From positions 7,307,971-7,371,970 of the forward strand of contig OX336338.1 in NCBI GenBank assembly GCA_946902875.1: a stretch of 64,000 bases of DNA. Reading direction: 5' to 3'. Position 1 is the first letter of the stretch. Each line of letters starts with the position of its first letter. A program made the position numbers and the translations under genes. Below the pieces are notes generated by a model, which saw nothing but the letters and a program-made list of their open reading frames with translations, did not search any database and had not been told where the DNA came from. The stretch comes from Nematopogon swammerdamellus. Taxonomy: Eukaryota; Arthropoda; Insecta; Lepidoptera; Adelidae. Positions 21,245 to 38,826 of this stretch are shown one piece after another.

Positions 21245-21335
21245 TATTTTATTTTATTTTATTTTATTTTATTTTATTTTATTTTATTTTATTTTATTTT
21301 ATTTTATTTTATTTTATTTTATTTTATTTTATTTT
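21245..21335 (+). repeat. (TATTT)n microsatellite, right flank of the palindrome
   Basis: About 18 units in the same orientation as the tract at 8291-8486, starting directly at the outer end of the right arm. Confidence 0.95.
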
Positions 21336-22155
21336 TGTTATATAATTTTTGGCAAGATGGTAGTCGAATAGAAAATGTAATTAGTTACTATATTTGAAAT
21401 TTTTTATTTAAGAAATCTATTATTAGCTCATTTCACACTGTTCGATAGTTAATATAACTTGATATAGGTATGTTGCTGTTGATTTCTTTAACAAATAAAT
21501 AAATAAATAATTACCTACTATGAAAGGTAAAGCTCAAAAAATCTAAAATAAATTATCAAATTATCTTTTGCTACTACCTTCCTACTTATGTACATTCCAC
21601 TGTATTATCGAACAAAATGTGCCCAGTCCACTGGCACTTCAGCTTGCAAATTTTCTTAGCAATGTCGACTACCTTAGTTCTTTGTCGTATTACGGATTAT
21701 TTTATCGATCAAAGAAATGCCGAGTGTTGTTCTTTCCATAGCTCGCTGAGCGACTTTAAATCACACACAACATCACTAGCACTGAAATTATAAAAATGCT
21801 AATTTAAAATAGCGTCGCGGGTAAATCTAAATGTGTTAAACCGGGAGGGATTGTGAAATTTTAAATTCCATACGCGCCCGCGGACGTCTTTGATGCTATT
21901 TTGAAACGATAAGTTAAAACTATTAATAAAATTACGCGCGACGTTATTGGGCGATCGTTGGGTTTATAAAGTCTGCGGTGACGGCGGAGCTGCGGCGGCG
22001 TGAGACTTCGCAGACTCGCTGGCGTCAGACCAGATTAAACAAAATGTCCGCAATCTTTTTATGCAGTTTGTCCCGAAACCAGACACGAGGTCTGGTGCGA
22101 GAATACCATTAGAGCTATGTAATAAAAATCACAATTACAGGGATCGCACAGTTGC
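21336..22155. other. no gene recognised
   Basis: AT-rich DNA, followed at 21960-22030 by a short GC-richer segment ('GCGGAGCTGCGGCGGCGTGA'). No coding or repeat assignment. Confidence 0.5.
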
Positions 22156-22159
22156 CGAT

Positions 22160-23090
22160 GCAAGCTTACACCAACATCTACCAGACTCGGTAACCTTACA
22201 TCAACACCCACCAGACTCGGCAAGCTTACACTAACACCCACCAGACTCGGCAAGCTTACACCAACACCCACCGGACACGGCATAAGCTTACACCAACACC
22301 CAACAGACTCGGCAAGCTTACAGCAACACCCACCGGAATCGGCAAGCTTACACCAACACCCAACAGACTCGGCAAGCTTACACCAACACCCACCAGACTC
22401 GGCAAGCTTACATCAACACCCACCAGACTCAGCAAGCTTGCACTAACACCCACCAGACTCGGCAAGCTTACACCAACACCCACCGGACACGGCATAAGCT
22501 TACACCAACACCCAACAGACTCGGCAAGCTTACAGCAACACCCACCGGAATCGGCAAGCTTACACCAACACCCAACAGACTCGGCAAGCTTACAACAACA
22601 CCCAACAGACTCGGCAAGCTTACACTAACACCCACCAGACTCGACAAGCTTGCACTAACACCCACCAGACTCGGCAAGCTTACAGCAACACCCACCGGAC
22701 TCGGTAAGCTTACACCAACACCCACCAGACTCGGCAAGCTTACAGCAACACCCACCGGTCTCGGCAAGCTTACACTAACACCCACCAGACTCGGCAAGCT
22801 TGCACTAACACCCACCAGACTCGGCAAGCTTACAGCAACACCCACCGGAATCGGCAAGCTTACACCAACACCCAACAGACTCGGCAAGCTTACACCAACA
22901 CCCACCAGACTCGGCAAGCTTGCACTAACACCCACCAGACTCGGCAAGCTTACAGCAACACCCACCGGACTCGGCAAGCTTACACCAACACCCAACAGAC
23001 TCGGCAAGCTTACACCAACACCCACCAGACTCGGCAAGCTTACATCAACACCCACCAGACCCGGCAAGCTTACACTAACGCAACGTCAGA
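22160..23090 (+). repeat. 30-bp minisatellite, about 31 units
   Basis: Each unit is built of 'AGCTTACACCAACACCCACC' plus 'AGACTCGGCA'. Variants include TTACACT/TTACAGC/TTACATC and CCAACAG/CCACCGG. Blocks of several units recur, and 'GGACACGGCATAAGCTT' appears twice about 212 bp apart. Because 30 is a multiple of three and the reverse strand lacks stops, it reads as a VGVSLPSL-type decapeptide repeat. It is the repeat, not evidence of a gene. Confidence 0.95.
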
Positions 23091-23235
23091 CCCGCAGACG
23101 AATTATGTGCCTATTCGCAGGTCATAAGCCTTATTTATATATTTACACTTCATAGTTTTCATAATTCTGCGCTGTTTCGCGTGATATAAGGCGTAAACAA
23201 CGCGCTCGATATTATTACCATGCTATTACTAACTA

Positions 23236-23602
23236 GATTTTTTTTTATTGATAGCTCGACATTTGGCGCCGAGCCACCCATAAGGTGTCTAAAGACGCCC
23301 ATGGACATTCGGTCGTATGCAGGGGTTGAGAACGCCATGCCGGCCTGACAGGTGCCTATTCACACCCCTCGTGAAGGGACCCGAGATTGTACTCTGGAAG
23401 AAATATATGGGAAGGGAGAGCGTTCTGTAGAGGAAAGATCTGCAGAACCGGTTGGTATGCATCAGCGGTAAATCCGCAGCGTGTAGGGATGCAAGACCTG
23501 CGCGATGTGTGTAGAGGGGACGGCGGGATCGCGTTAAACAGCTCCTCCGAGCACTCCCCATGGAATAAGCGATAGAACACACTTAGGTAGCCGACATCCG
23601 AC
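23236..23602 (-). mobile_element. 5'-truncated non-LTR retrotransposon, 3' end
   Basis: A T run at 23236-23247 is the poly(A) tail of a minus-strand insertion. It is followed by 'GCTCGACATTTGGCGCCGAG' and reverse-strand coding for the C terminus of the family seen intact at 52193-53533 (FYRLFHGECSEELFNAI near the 5' break). Only the last 370 bp are present, and the frame is broken relative to that copy. Confidence 0.8.
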
Positions 23603-24177
23603 ATTTGTTCGCGCCCGTAATCTAAGAACATTGGTTTCAGTTACTTCGGTACCGAATTATCTCGTCAAATTCGTTCGTATGCCACATCTTCTGTTTGCAA
23701 ATGCCATTGTAACTGTCAATAATAAATTGAAATTAAATTAAAAATAAGTTATTATGTTTATATTATCTATATATAATGGTTTATATTATAGCCTTAACGA
23801 ACAAACGCACGGTCCTTCCACCTTGTCATGCAGCAGGTGGGTATTCGTGCCTTGCTTGCTGCTTGATAGTTATCTTGTCTTAAGGCTGCGATATGCAAAT
23901 TTCGAGATTTTTGAAATTTTCAAAAATGTATTTCAGAGAAACCAGGCCACACAGAAAAAATATAAAAATTGATCACGAAAGCCAAGAATAGAGCGAACTT
24001 TATAAAAAAAAATTGTACTCAAAATGTGGCTTATTTACTTAACAAACCCCCTTCAAACCCCAACTTGTCGTAAACAATTGCTAACATGGTGTTTTAGCAG
24101 CTTTTTCCAGGGTCAACCTACACAAAAACTAAAAAAACAAGCAGGATAAACTGAACAGAAACTAAAACTAAATCCTG

Positions 24178-24270
24178 GACGGAAAACACGAACTATTTAC
24201 ATAGCCGTTTCAACCGACCTTTCATTCGGTGCGGCGGTACCAACCCGGGCGGGTTAAACCCTACGCACCT
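24178..24270 (+). repeat. fragment of the 'GGTACCAACCCGGGCGGG' repeat
   Basis: Matches the segment at 62820-62905 of the tandem repeat region ('ACTATTTACATAGCCGTTTC', 'CGACCTTTCATTC', 'CAACCCGGGCGGGTTAAACC'). Confidence 0.6.
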
Positions 24271-24844
24271 AGTTTTGTCTTACATTCTCCTCATCAATAC
24301 TCAGGGTGGAGAAAGTGTTTTAATATTTTTCGTAAACTGGAAAATTTATATAAAGCGAGTTCGAGTAAGAAGTCTTATGTAAGAATTTTATAAAAAAATA
24401 TGACACAACATTCAGGCAAACGAACGCTAAAAATAATCAGAACTAAAAATACAAGCGGTATCTAGTACTAGCGTTGATGACAAAATAAGCCTCTCGGCCT
24501 AATGTGCTATCGACGACGGTAAGGACGATTTGAGCATATCAAATTTTTTTTAGTAGTATAATGAAGGAAGGTATATTTTTTTTATCTTTATTTGAATAGG
24601 ACTTTAGCAGCCTTGCGACTACCCAAGCCCCATAGTACCTATTAAAAAAATTCTCTAAACAATCTCTTGCCTGTGAGGGCTGGAGATGCTTGGAAAAATA
24701 CATAAATCGCTTGTTTCCCAGTGGTGTAGGCAGAGACAACGGATCTCCACGTGCCGCGATCCTGACACACGCATAGAAAAATGTAGTCAGTATTTTGCAT
24801 TCTTCCATCAGGGGTTCACCTAATGACCTGTGCAATGCAAAAAA

Positions 24845-25195
24845 TCTGTTAAGTGCGAGTTTTACTTGCGCACGGGGAGGTTTCCGTATCTATCCACTAT
24901 TATCCGCCTATCTTTTGTCTTTCAACAATGCAATGTATAAAAGCCTGTGGCGCCATCTATTATTCAGTAGTGTGACTAATCGATTTTTCGGACGTTTGTT
25001 GTATGGGAGCCCCCCTTAATTTTTTACATTTTCTTTTTTTTATTATTTGTTGTTATATCTGCCATAATAACACATATTCTGTGAAAATGTCAACGGGCTA
25101 CCTATTACGGTTCAAGAGATACAGCCCTCGGACAGACGGCGGAGGCTTAGTAATAGGCTTCCATACGGGATACGGAAACCTAAAAGATTTAATAT
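24845..25195 (+). repeat. 'AAGTGCGAGT' dispersed lepidopteran repeat
   Basis: Contains 'GTTAAGTGCGAGTTTTACTT', 'ATGGGAGCCCCCC', 'GTTATATCTGCCATAATAAC', 'GGACAGACGGCGG' and 'CTTAGTAATAGGCTTCC' in the same order as the copies at 7646 and 35918. Noncoding. Confidence 0.7.
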
Positions 25196-25200
25196 GTCTC

Positions 25201-26577
<1,377 letters not shown>

Positions 26578-26848
26578 CTAAACATATTAAAATTATCAAT
26601 TACTCTCAAGAACATGATTATATTCTAATAGCCGATCGCAGAAAGTGACGCATCCAACTTCTGTCGATGTTACGCCAAACGCTCAACATGATAATCGTAT
26701 TATTGGTCACTGATGGATGGCAGCCGTTAATCGTAAATGTCAAAACGGCCATCAATCAAGGACTCGTGATAAAAAAAAAAAAAACATAGAAACGCCAAAT
26801 GCTTAGACTACATGAGAAAACTACGCTGACTGATTCAGTGGTTTATGC

Positions 26849-27248
26849 GGGATTTACACTGGTGACGAAAATCGTGACTAGTCACCAAGCAACTCGCCGC
26901 GCCAGACCGCATGGCAAATCCGTTTAGACGGTAGATAAAAATTGCTCGCTGCGGTCGACAGTGCCGGCCGAGTGTCACGACGACACGGCCACGGCCGAAG
27001 ACGTATGAGCTCGCAGCTCTCAAACAGCTGACAAGGAATTAATGTTTACACGGTCGATTTTAGTGCGCGCGGTCGCACGCCGCAAACCGCGCTTGCGGCC
27101 AAGCCGCACCGCAAAAGTAGAGTTCTAGTCAACTTCGACGCGGCGGTTGACTTCGCTCACCACGCAGACAGTCGATTTGTCGTTTACATGGTCGATTTTT
27201 CTCCATGCGGCCTTTGTTCTTTGACGAAAATTGCCCAGTGTAAATCCC
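26849..27248. mobile_element. MITE-like element, 14-bp TIRs
   Basis: GGGATTTACACTGG at 26849-26862 is exactly inverted at 27235-27248, giving a 400-bp element with no coding sequence. Internally it repeats 'ACGGTCGATTT' / 'ATGGTCGATTT' and is CG-rich. A target duplication is not clear. It is probably a non-autonomous DNA transposon in OGT intron 4. Confidence 0.6.
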
Positions 27249-28066
27249 CCATTACAAACCAACAGGGTGACTAGTGTAGGGTAGGCGCAGTAGGAATATG
27301 TATGTAGTCAGTTGTATGTGTTGGTTGTGAGGCGATCAACTTTACCTTCTGGAGCTAGAGAGCCGCCGTCACTGCACGCGAACCACACCCAGCAAATAAC
27401 CAGCTAGGTACACCACCGAAGTCAAAACACCTACTCGCTGGTATTGTGAAAATATAATATGATTAGTAAAATCAAACTGCCATAATGAGCCCCTCATACA
27501 CCTACCTACCTATGACACATTATTTTTAACCTATTACCACTCAACCATTATTTAAAGACAACCCAAACTTTCTACCCTTCAGTGTCATACTTTTATGGAA
27601 CATTGTTTTCCACTAAGTTTAAATCACCAATTACCTAGTTTTACTGAGTTTATTTTCCACAAATATCCTAAGTCAATAGGCATTTGCGGATCTTAACGAT
27701 AACGGCATCGCAACGGCACGTCAATTCCACGTCATGGCAGCACAGGAGACAAAAATGTTTGAAAATGACAGCTTTCTTACTGGACGGCGACGGTAACGAT
27801 ATGCCGCGACAGCTGCTTGACATGGTAAACTAGTTCTCAGTCCCGCACGGTCACTCATAATTAAAATTATTTCAGCCGATTACCGGTGCGATTGGTGACG
27901 AGTCACATCGCTGTGCGGCTCGACGTTTCGAGTGCTTCTGTGGCACTCGTCATCGGGACACGCTCACTCCGGCAGCAAGCGTGTCACTGGGATACATTAC
28001 AATGGGGTAGGCAGTGACTATGGATTTCAAATCGAATTCTATTTATTTCAAAATATATTTCCAGTT

Positions 28067-28327
28067 ATACACGGTGTTGCAACCCCAACTGTAAAACCGG
28101 AATGAGGGTGATTCTGTACGTGAAATAGAACAACTTTTGTTCTACGACTTTTTTTCTCCAAAAAAAGTAAAAAAAAAACCTAGGTATTAAAATTTTTTAT
28201 GGTAAAATAATTTTTTTTTTTCTTTCAAAAAAATTTTTTTCTTTACAGAAGTTGTTTAGTTTCACATATAGAATAACCCCTTTATGTCAGTTAAAAATAT
28301 TACAGGGGCAACTGCAACACCGCGTAT
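28067..28327. mobile_element. hairpin MITE, imperfect arms
   Basis: ATACACGGTGTTGCA at 28067 is inverted at 28313-28327 (TGCAACACCGCGTAT). The symmetry continues inward with mismatches (GGGTGATTCTGTACGTGAAA against TTTCACATATAGAATAACCC). It has no ORF and a 261-bp total length. Confidence 0.6.
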
Positions 28328-31613
<3,286 letters not shown>

Positions 31614-31975
31614 TTATTAGACTATATAGGAACAAGTTTTATTTTTTTATTTTAACTTTTCATTCACCAGAACAAAGAAGTGCAGTACGACAGTTACAAC
31701 AAGTTATAGTTGGACAAGTTATGGTTCAAATATGTTAGATAGCAAGAACGTTAGAGGTAGGGACGTCGGACCTTCCCCGCGCCAGCGTAACACAATATTT
31801 GTAAAAACATACAAATAACATTCGTTACCACCCAATCAAAGCGCGATACCACCCGATACCACCCAATCAGAGCGCGCGCCGTCCCCTCCGCTACCCGCGG
31901 AGCTCGGCGACGCTGGTTCTCATATAAGCATTGGACAGTTCGACGTCCAACCTATCTAACATTCTTGTTAGATAG

Positions 31976-34102
<2,127 letters not shown>

Positions 34103-34106
34103 TTAA

Positions 34107-34932
34107 CCCTTTACTGGGAACATCGGTCTCACAGACCGCTATGGTTTCTTAGAAATGCTGCCAGTCCGTCGCCCTACCCCCCAGCGACCCACCCCTCCCA
34201 GTAGTCTCCTATTAGTTCCTGCTGTGTCGGCGCAAGCGGCGGTCGTGGCTGTAGGAGCGTCCGTTTCGTTGTATTGGCGCCATTTTCAAAACTCGTAATT
34301 ATTAGTACCGGTCTCACAGACCGGTGTTCCCCGGAACGTGGTTTTTTTGGCGGTCTCAGAGACCGGTGTTCCCGACATCGTCCTTTTTTTGGCGGTCCCA
34401 GGGACCGGTGTTCCCGATAACGTAAGCATTTTTATGGTTTGATATACTGTTTTGTACGCTTTTTCCTGAATAATGGGCAATATTTTTGTTACTAAATGTA
34501 TTTGCTTATATTATATTGATAAAATATAATGTGAATGTTTTTTTGTTAAAGAAAATGGAGGACGAGAGGGCGGAGCGCCGAATTATGGACATGTTTCATC
34601 CATCGCAAACACCACCTTCGGATACCAAGTCCATACACCAAGAAACGTAATACCGGCTATAAATGCATTAAATGCTCGGATCCCATATGCCCTATCCAAT
34701 TTTGCATTTTTTACAGATCGTCATAGAACACTCTTAAGTGTTCTATGACGATCTGTAAAAAATGTGCTCCGAATGCGACATAAGTGTAAGTCACATTATA
34801 CAATAACGATGTAAGGCTAAAAATAAAATAGTGTGAGTGAGTACAGTGTTTTATTATCAATAATTTCTAATAGCGGTCTCACAGACCGATGTTCCCTATT
34901 ACGTAGTTTCAAATTATGTTCTCAGTAAAGGG
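34107..34932 (+). mobile_element. piggyBac-like non-autonomous element
   Basis: The left end CCCTTTACTGGGAAC (34107) is inverted at the right end (GTTCTCAGTAAAGGG, ending 34932). It is flanked by TTAA on the left (34103-34106) and TTCA on the right, a decayed TTAA target duplication, as expected for piggyBac. Near both ends are palindromic 'CGGTCTCACAGACCG' units followed by GTGTTCCC (34124, 34310, 34352, 34394, 34874). An ATG at 34555 opens a 31-codon frame (MEDERAERRIMDMFHPSQ...), and 'KCSDPICPIQFC' follows near 34670. These could be the start and cysteine-rich end of an internally deleted transposase; that reading is inference. Confidence 0.65.
34706..34762. repeat. 26-bp-arm perfect hairpin inside the piggyBac-like element
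   Basis: 'CAGATCGTCATAGAACACT' and its reverse complement are separated by CTTA, and the arms extend into T/A runs on each side. No terminator role is implied in a eukaryote. It may be a fold-back or deletion junction. Confidence 0.8.
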
Positions 34933-35021
34933 TTCAAATGAAATGAAATATGTTTATTTTCTTATCTTACATGATTGGACAATTGAATGAATTACTTACT
35001 TAACTTATTATAATGAATATT

Positions 35022-35566
35022 ACAGTAGAGCCTCTGTAATCCGGACAGGTAAAAAACCAGGCTATGCCGGATTATCGAGGCGTCCGGATTATAGTATGGA
35101 AATATTTTCATTAATAAAATTCCTAATTTTCCATACAATAAATTGGATTTATTTATTCCGAACAATAATTACATATTGTTTTCAATGTAAGTCTCGTTAT
35201 TTATTACACATGAAGTTAGGTACAACGTACATTAATTCGTTTTAAAAAAGTCTGTAATATTTTTCTGCTTGCACTTATCCAGTTTCATTTGGAAAGCTTG
35301 CTCTCTAAGTCGACGAAGAAACATGATAGGTATCATGACTATCTAAGTCATAATCTTCAGCCCATTTTAGGGCAGTGTTCAATGCTGCCACAGCTTCTGA
35401 AGGGGGAACTTTCTTGTGAGACTCGTTAGCAAGAACGACGTCGTCTTCGTCGTTTTCCAGACAAGAAGGCGCGCGCGTCCCACCCTTTGTCGACCCCGAC
35501 CGCCAGCTGTCCGGATTACAGGGATCACCGGACTACTCGGGGTCCGGATTATAGGGGCTCTACCAG
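35022..35566 (-). mobile_element. pogo/Tigger-like transposon remnant
   Basis: The left terminus 'CAGTAGAGCCTCTGTAATCC' follows a TA. It is inverted imperfectly at 'GTCCGGATTATAGGGGCTCT' (35541-35560). On the minus strand, 35450-35340 encodes SEAVAALNTALKWAEDYD and then a frame change into REQAFQMKLDKCKQKNITDF. This is the form of the C-terminal tail of pogo-family DDE transposases (family knowledge). It is internally deleted and out of frame. Confidence 0.6.
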
Positions 35567-35761
35567 GGCTCACGCACTCTATGTACTTGCGCGCGATAAC
35601 TACCTACCGCCGACCGGACCGCCGGCGATCCATAATTCATTGGGCTGCCGACAGCCGCGTGGAGCTAACCTACGTGAGCGCGCGCTCACGCTACTGCTTC
35701 GTACGGTCGTACCTACCTATATCCAAAGAGTTTCTTTGCCTATGTCTTAATTCAAGTTGAC

Positions 35762-35874
35762 ATGGCTTCTGTTAATAGTGGCAGTGGCAATTTATGTGCA
35801 GTAGATGGATGTAAATCCAGCAAGAGGAGAGATAAAAATGTCTCTTTTTTCCATTTACCTGCTGATGAAGAAAT
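35762..35874 (+). CDS. THAP-type zinc-finger first exon
   Basis: An ATG at 35762 opens 37 codons ending at donor AAAT|GTGAGT (35874/35875). The peptide contains NLCAVDGCKSSKRRDKNV followed by SFFHLPADEE. C-x4-C, basic residues and an aromatic 'FF/FHLP' block are how many THAP DNA-binding domains begin; the C-x2-H half should be in the next exon. THAP domains occur in host regulators and in P-element-type transposases. No continuation was found in the window. The exon lies on the strand opposite OGT, within its intron 2. It may be an orphaned exon of a mobile element. Confidence 0.5.
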
Positions 35875-35917
35875 GTGAGTATATTGTTTTTGTTGAGCAA
35901 TAATTACCTATTCTAAA

Positions 35918-36125
35918 AAACCGGACAAGTGCGAGTCGGACTCGCACACGAAGGGTTCCGTACCACCGTACAAGATTTAACACTATGTAGGTACTTTATT
36001 TTTTATATTTTTACTATTTCTTGTTATAGCGGTAATAGAAATACAGCCCGCTGACAGACGGACGGACGGCGGGGCTTAGTAATATGGTCCCGTGGCACCC
36101 TTTGGTACGGAACGTATTTTGGTTT
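35918..36125 (+). repeat. 'AAGTGCGAGTCGGACTCGC' dispersed repeat
   Basis: A short copy beginning 'CCGGACAAGTGCGAGTCGGA', then 'GAAGGGTTCCGTACCACC', and ending 'GGCGGGGCTTAGTAATATGG' and 'GGTACGGAACG'. The middle of the family is deleted. Confidence 0.75.
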
Positions 36126-36633
36126 ATGTTGTGTTTCGCTTGAGTTTCGGTATATTCGATATATCTGTCTGTTTGTCTATCACAGTCACTTTACGATTTG
36201 TGTGCATACAGCTGACATTTTCTGGTTGTTAAGGCAATTGTAAGACTACGTACACACACTTACGTACACCCTTGTTTACGAATTACCGAAAGTGCCGACC
36301 TGTACAAATTTGCGGATTGTGCGGTCTCGGTCTTCCCGAAGAGTTAGAGGAGTGTAACAGGTAATTATTTCTAGTGCTGTCTTTTACACACTCACCACTC
36401 TATACGGATTTTCAGTACAATCGCGTGCGACAGAGCTATGCTAATTAAAAAAACGTGACAAAAATGCGGCTCGTGCGGACCTCCGAGAAAGTGCGGTCGG
36501 ACCGCATATTATAGTAATATTATACTTAAACAGCCTCTCAGCAAGCAGCAACGCAGGAAGACGACGGCGGACAAGAGCGGCAACTAGTCGCAGTACTGGA
36601 AGAGGTCGTCCCAGGCCAGCGCGCAGCCACCCC

Positions 36634-36768
36634 ATCTTACATCCAGTAGGGTGGTATCAACCCAGTCGGCTACAATTTGAGCCTACAACCTAGTAAGGGG
36701 CAAGGGAAGGTACCTACAGTTTTACACCGGTTCCGAACGGTGAAGCAGCAGGTGTAGGTTATACACAT
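36634..36768 (-). repeat. partial SINE of the 56896-57306 family
   Basis: Minus-strand fragment with 'CATCTTACATCCAGTAGGGT', 'GTCGGCTACAATTTGAGCCT' and 'TTACACCGGTTCCGAACGGT'. Both ends are missing. Confidence 0.75.
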
Positions 36769-37192
36769 CGACCGCACTTTGAAGTAAACGTGCTTTTACA
36801 CACATGTCCGCAGAATATCGTGAATTCGTAAATTCTAACACACGCCCGCACTTTACAGTGAAATCCCTCATTAACACACGCCGCCCGCTGTTTACGGTTA
36901 TGTATATCTTCACACACGACCGTCTTATACAAAACACCACGTCTCATTTCGTATCGCTGTAGAGTCCGCACTTTATCATAAGAACTTTATACTTATTAAT
37001 TATTATTATACACAAACACAACATCTCGGTGCAAGGACAAATCCGCACCCAACAACAACGGCCCGCACATTATAAGTCTCGCACAAACGTCTTTTTAAAC
37101 ACAGATTTCTTTTAAATTACTTTAGGGGACATTCAAACATCTATCTATCTTTTTCTAAACTATGATTTTTTATCATTCCATGTCGTCACCCT

Positions 37193-37722
37193 CGTCACCA
37201 AGTGTATTGGTAGAAGTATGGGACACTCATCCAAACCAACCAAATGAGCCCAAACTCGAGGGGGTTACTAGTAACAGTTGAAGAGTTCCACTGTCCACCT
37301 CCTGACTCCATCATTAGACCGTCGTCACCAAGTGTATTGGTAGAAGTATGGGACACTCGTCCAAACAAACCAAATGAGCCCAAACTCGAGGGGGTTACTA
37401 GTAACGGTTGAAGAATTCCACTGTACACCTCCTGACTCCATCATCAGACACTCGTCACCAAGTGTATTGGTAGAAGTATGGGACACATGTCCAAACCAAC
37501 CAAATGAGCCTAAACTCGAGGGGGTTACTAGTAATGGTTGAAGAGTTCCACTGTACACCTCCTGACTCCATCATCAGACCCTCGTCACCAAGTGTATTGG
37601 TAGAAGTATGGGACACTCGTCCAAACTAACCAAATGAGCCCAAACTCGAGGGGGCTACTAGTAACGGTTGAAGAGTTCCACTGTCCACCTCCTGACTCCA
37701 TCATCAGACCCTCGTTACCAAG
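37193..37722 (+). repeat. 130-bp tandem repeat, about four units
   Basis: Units starting 'GTCACCAAGTGTATTGGTAG' at about 37194, 37324, 37454 and 37584, each with 'CCAAACTCGAGGGGGTTACT' and 'CCACCTCCTGACTCCATCAT'. There are a few substitutions between units. Confidence 0.95.
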
Positions 37723-37808
37723 TTGAAATTATCATAGTATTGTATTGTCACGAGAACTCAATGTGTGTGCAAAGTTTCATAAATATCGGTTCAGTAGAAG
37801 TGGTTGAA

Positions 37809-38612
37809 AAAGTTGTCGCAAGATTTGAAACAAAGATAGAAGCAAACAAATATACAGAGTCAAGCTAAATAAAACCGTTTAAAAATCAGAACTAGCCGTT
37901 AGTTTGCGATTTTAGCGATTTTTAGTGTCAGACATGTATGACTGGTCTATACGGTCTTGGTCGAAAACTAGACCCTTCATTGCCGTTTGTGGGCCACGTG
38001 GCCGAAGGATGGGTAAATAATATGCTTGTTGTCGGTCTATGTACCTACTACGGTCTTGGCCGAAATATAGAACGATTTTCTACTTTTATAATTTAGAAAA
38101 GTCGCCGAAAATACGTAGGTTATTAATTAATTCTCGGCCATTTCTCGGTCATGGAATTTTTTTCTGACCAAAACGCTGTGCCGAGAAATGGATACAAGGC
38201 GAGGGGTTTACCACTCTGTAATACTGTGTACGATTTCCTTGTAATCTGAATAAATCCGTCGTAATACAGGCAAAATTGCAAAATACAATGTAATATAATG
38301 AAATCCTTCGAAAACCTATGCTTTGAAATCTTAAAAAAAACCTTAAAATTATAGTATTTTCAATGAAATAATCTCTCTGATAATCTGTACTTTTACAAAA
38401 TACTACATATTCCACATAATACTACGAAATCCTCTGTAGTCTGTCTGTAGTACAGAAATCCTTTTAATCCTTTGTAATTCTTTGTAATACGCTATAATAC
38501 TAATAAGTTGTTTAAATTCCTCTGTACTCTTTTAAACGGTTTTATTTAGCTTGACTCCGTATATTTGTGGCTTTGTTTCTATCTTTGTTTCAAATCTTGC
38601 GACAACTTTTTT
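37809..38612. mobile_element. element with about 75-bp terminal inverted repeats
   Basis: 'AAAAGTTGTCGCAAGATTTG' and about 55 further bases (37809-37884) reappear inverted at 38530-38612 ('CAAATCTTGCGACAACTTTT'), with a few mismatches. The 800-bp structure contains no recognised ORF. It is probably a MITE or a deleted DNA transposon. It abuts the 130-bp satellite on the left and the 108-bp satellite on the right. Confidence 0.65.
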
Positions 38613-38826
38613 TTTCTAATTTGCTTGCAGTGTTCATTCGTAGATTGTCCAGTACCTCGGCAGTACTGTGAATTATTAGAGTCAAAGTCAAAGTCAACGA
38701 ATATTCCTGGGAATATTAACAGTAAATAAAAGATAGGAGACTTCCTTACGACGAAATTAAAATATTATTTTTGTTCCTGGGTACGAAAATAATATTCATG
38801 GTGTTTTAATTTCGCGATTAAAAAAA

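Noticed and set aside
22256..23067. Long VGVSLPSL-repeat ORFs; also considered as a CRISPR array
   Set aside because: The 30-bp units are contiguous with no unique spacers, and the genome is eukaryotic; it is a minisatellite.
24539..24835. 98-codon ORF (MHRSLGEPLMEECKIL...)
   Set aside because: Looks like part of a degraded dispersed repeat; no domain and no splice or promoter context.
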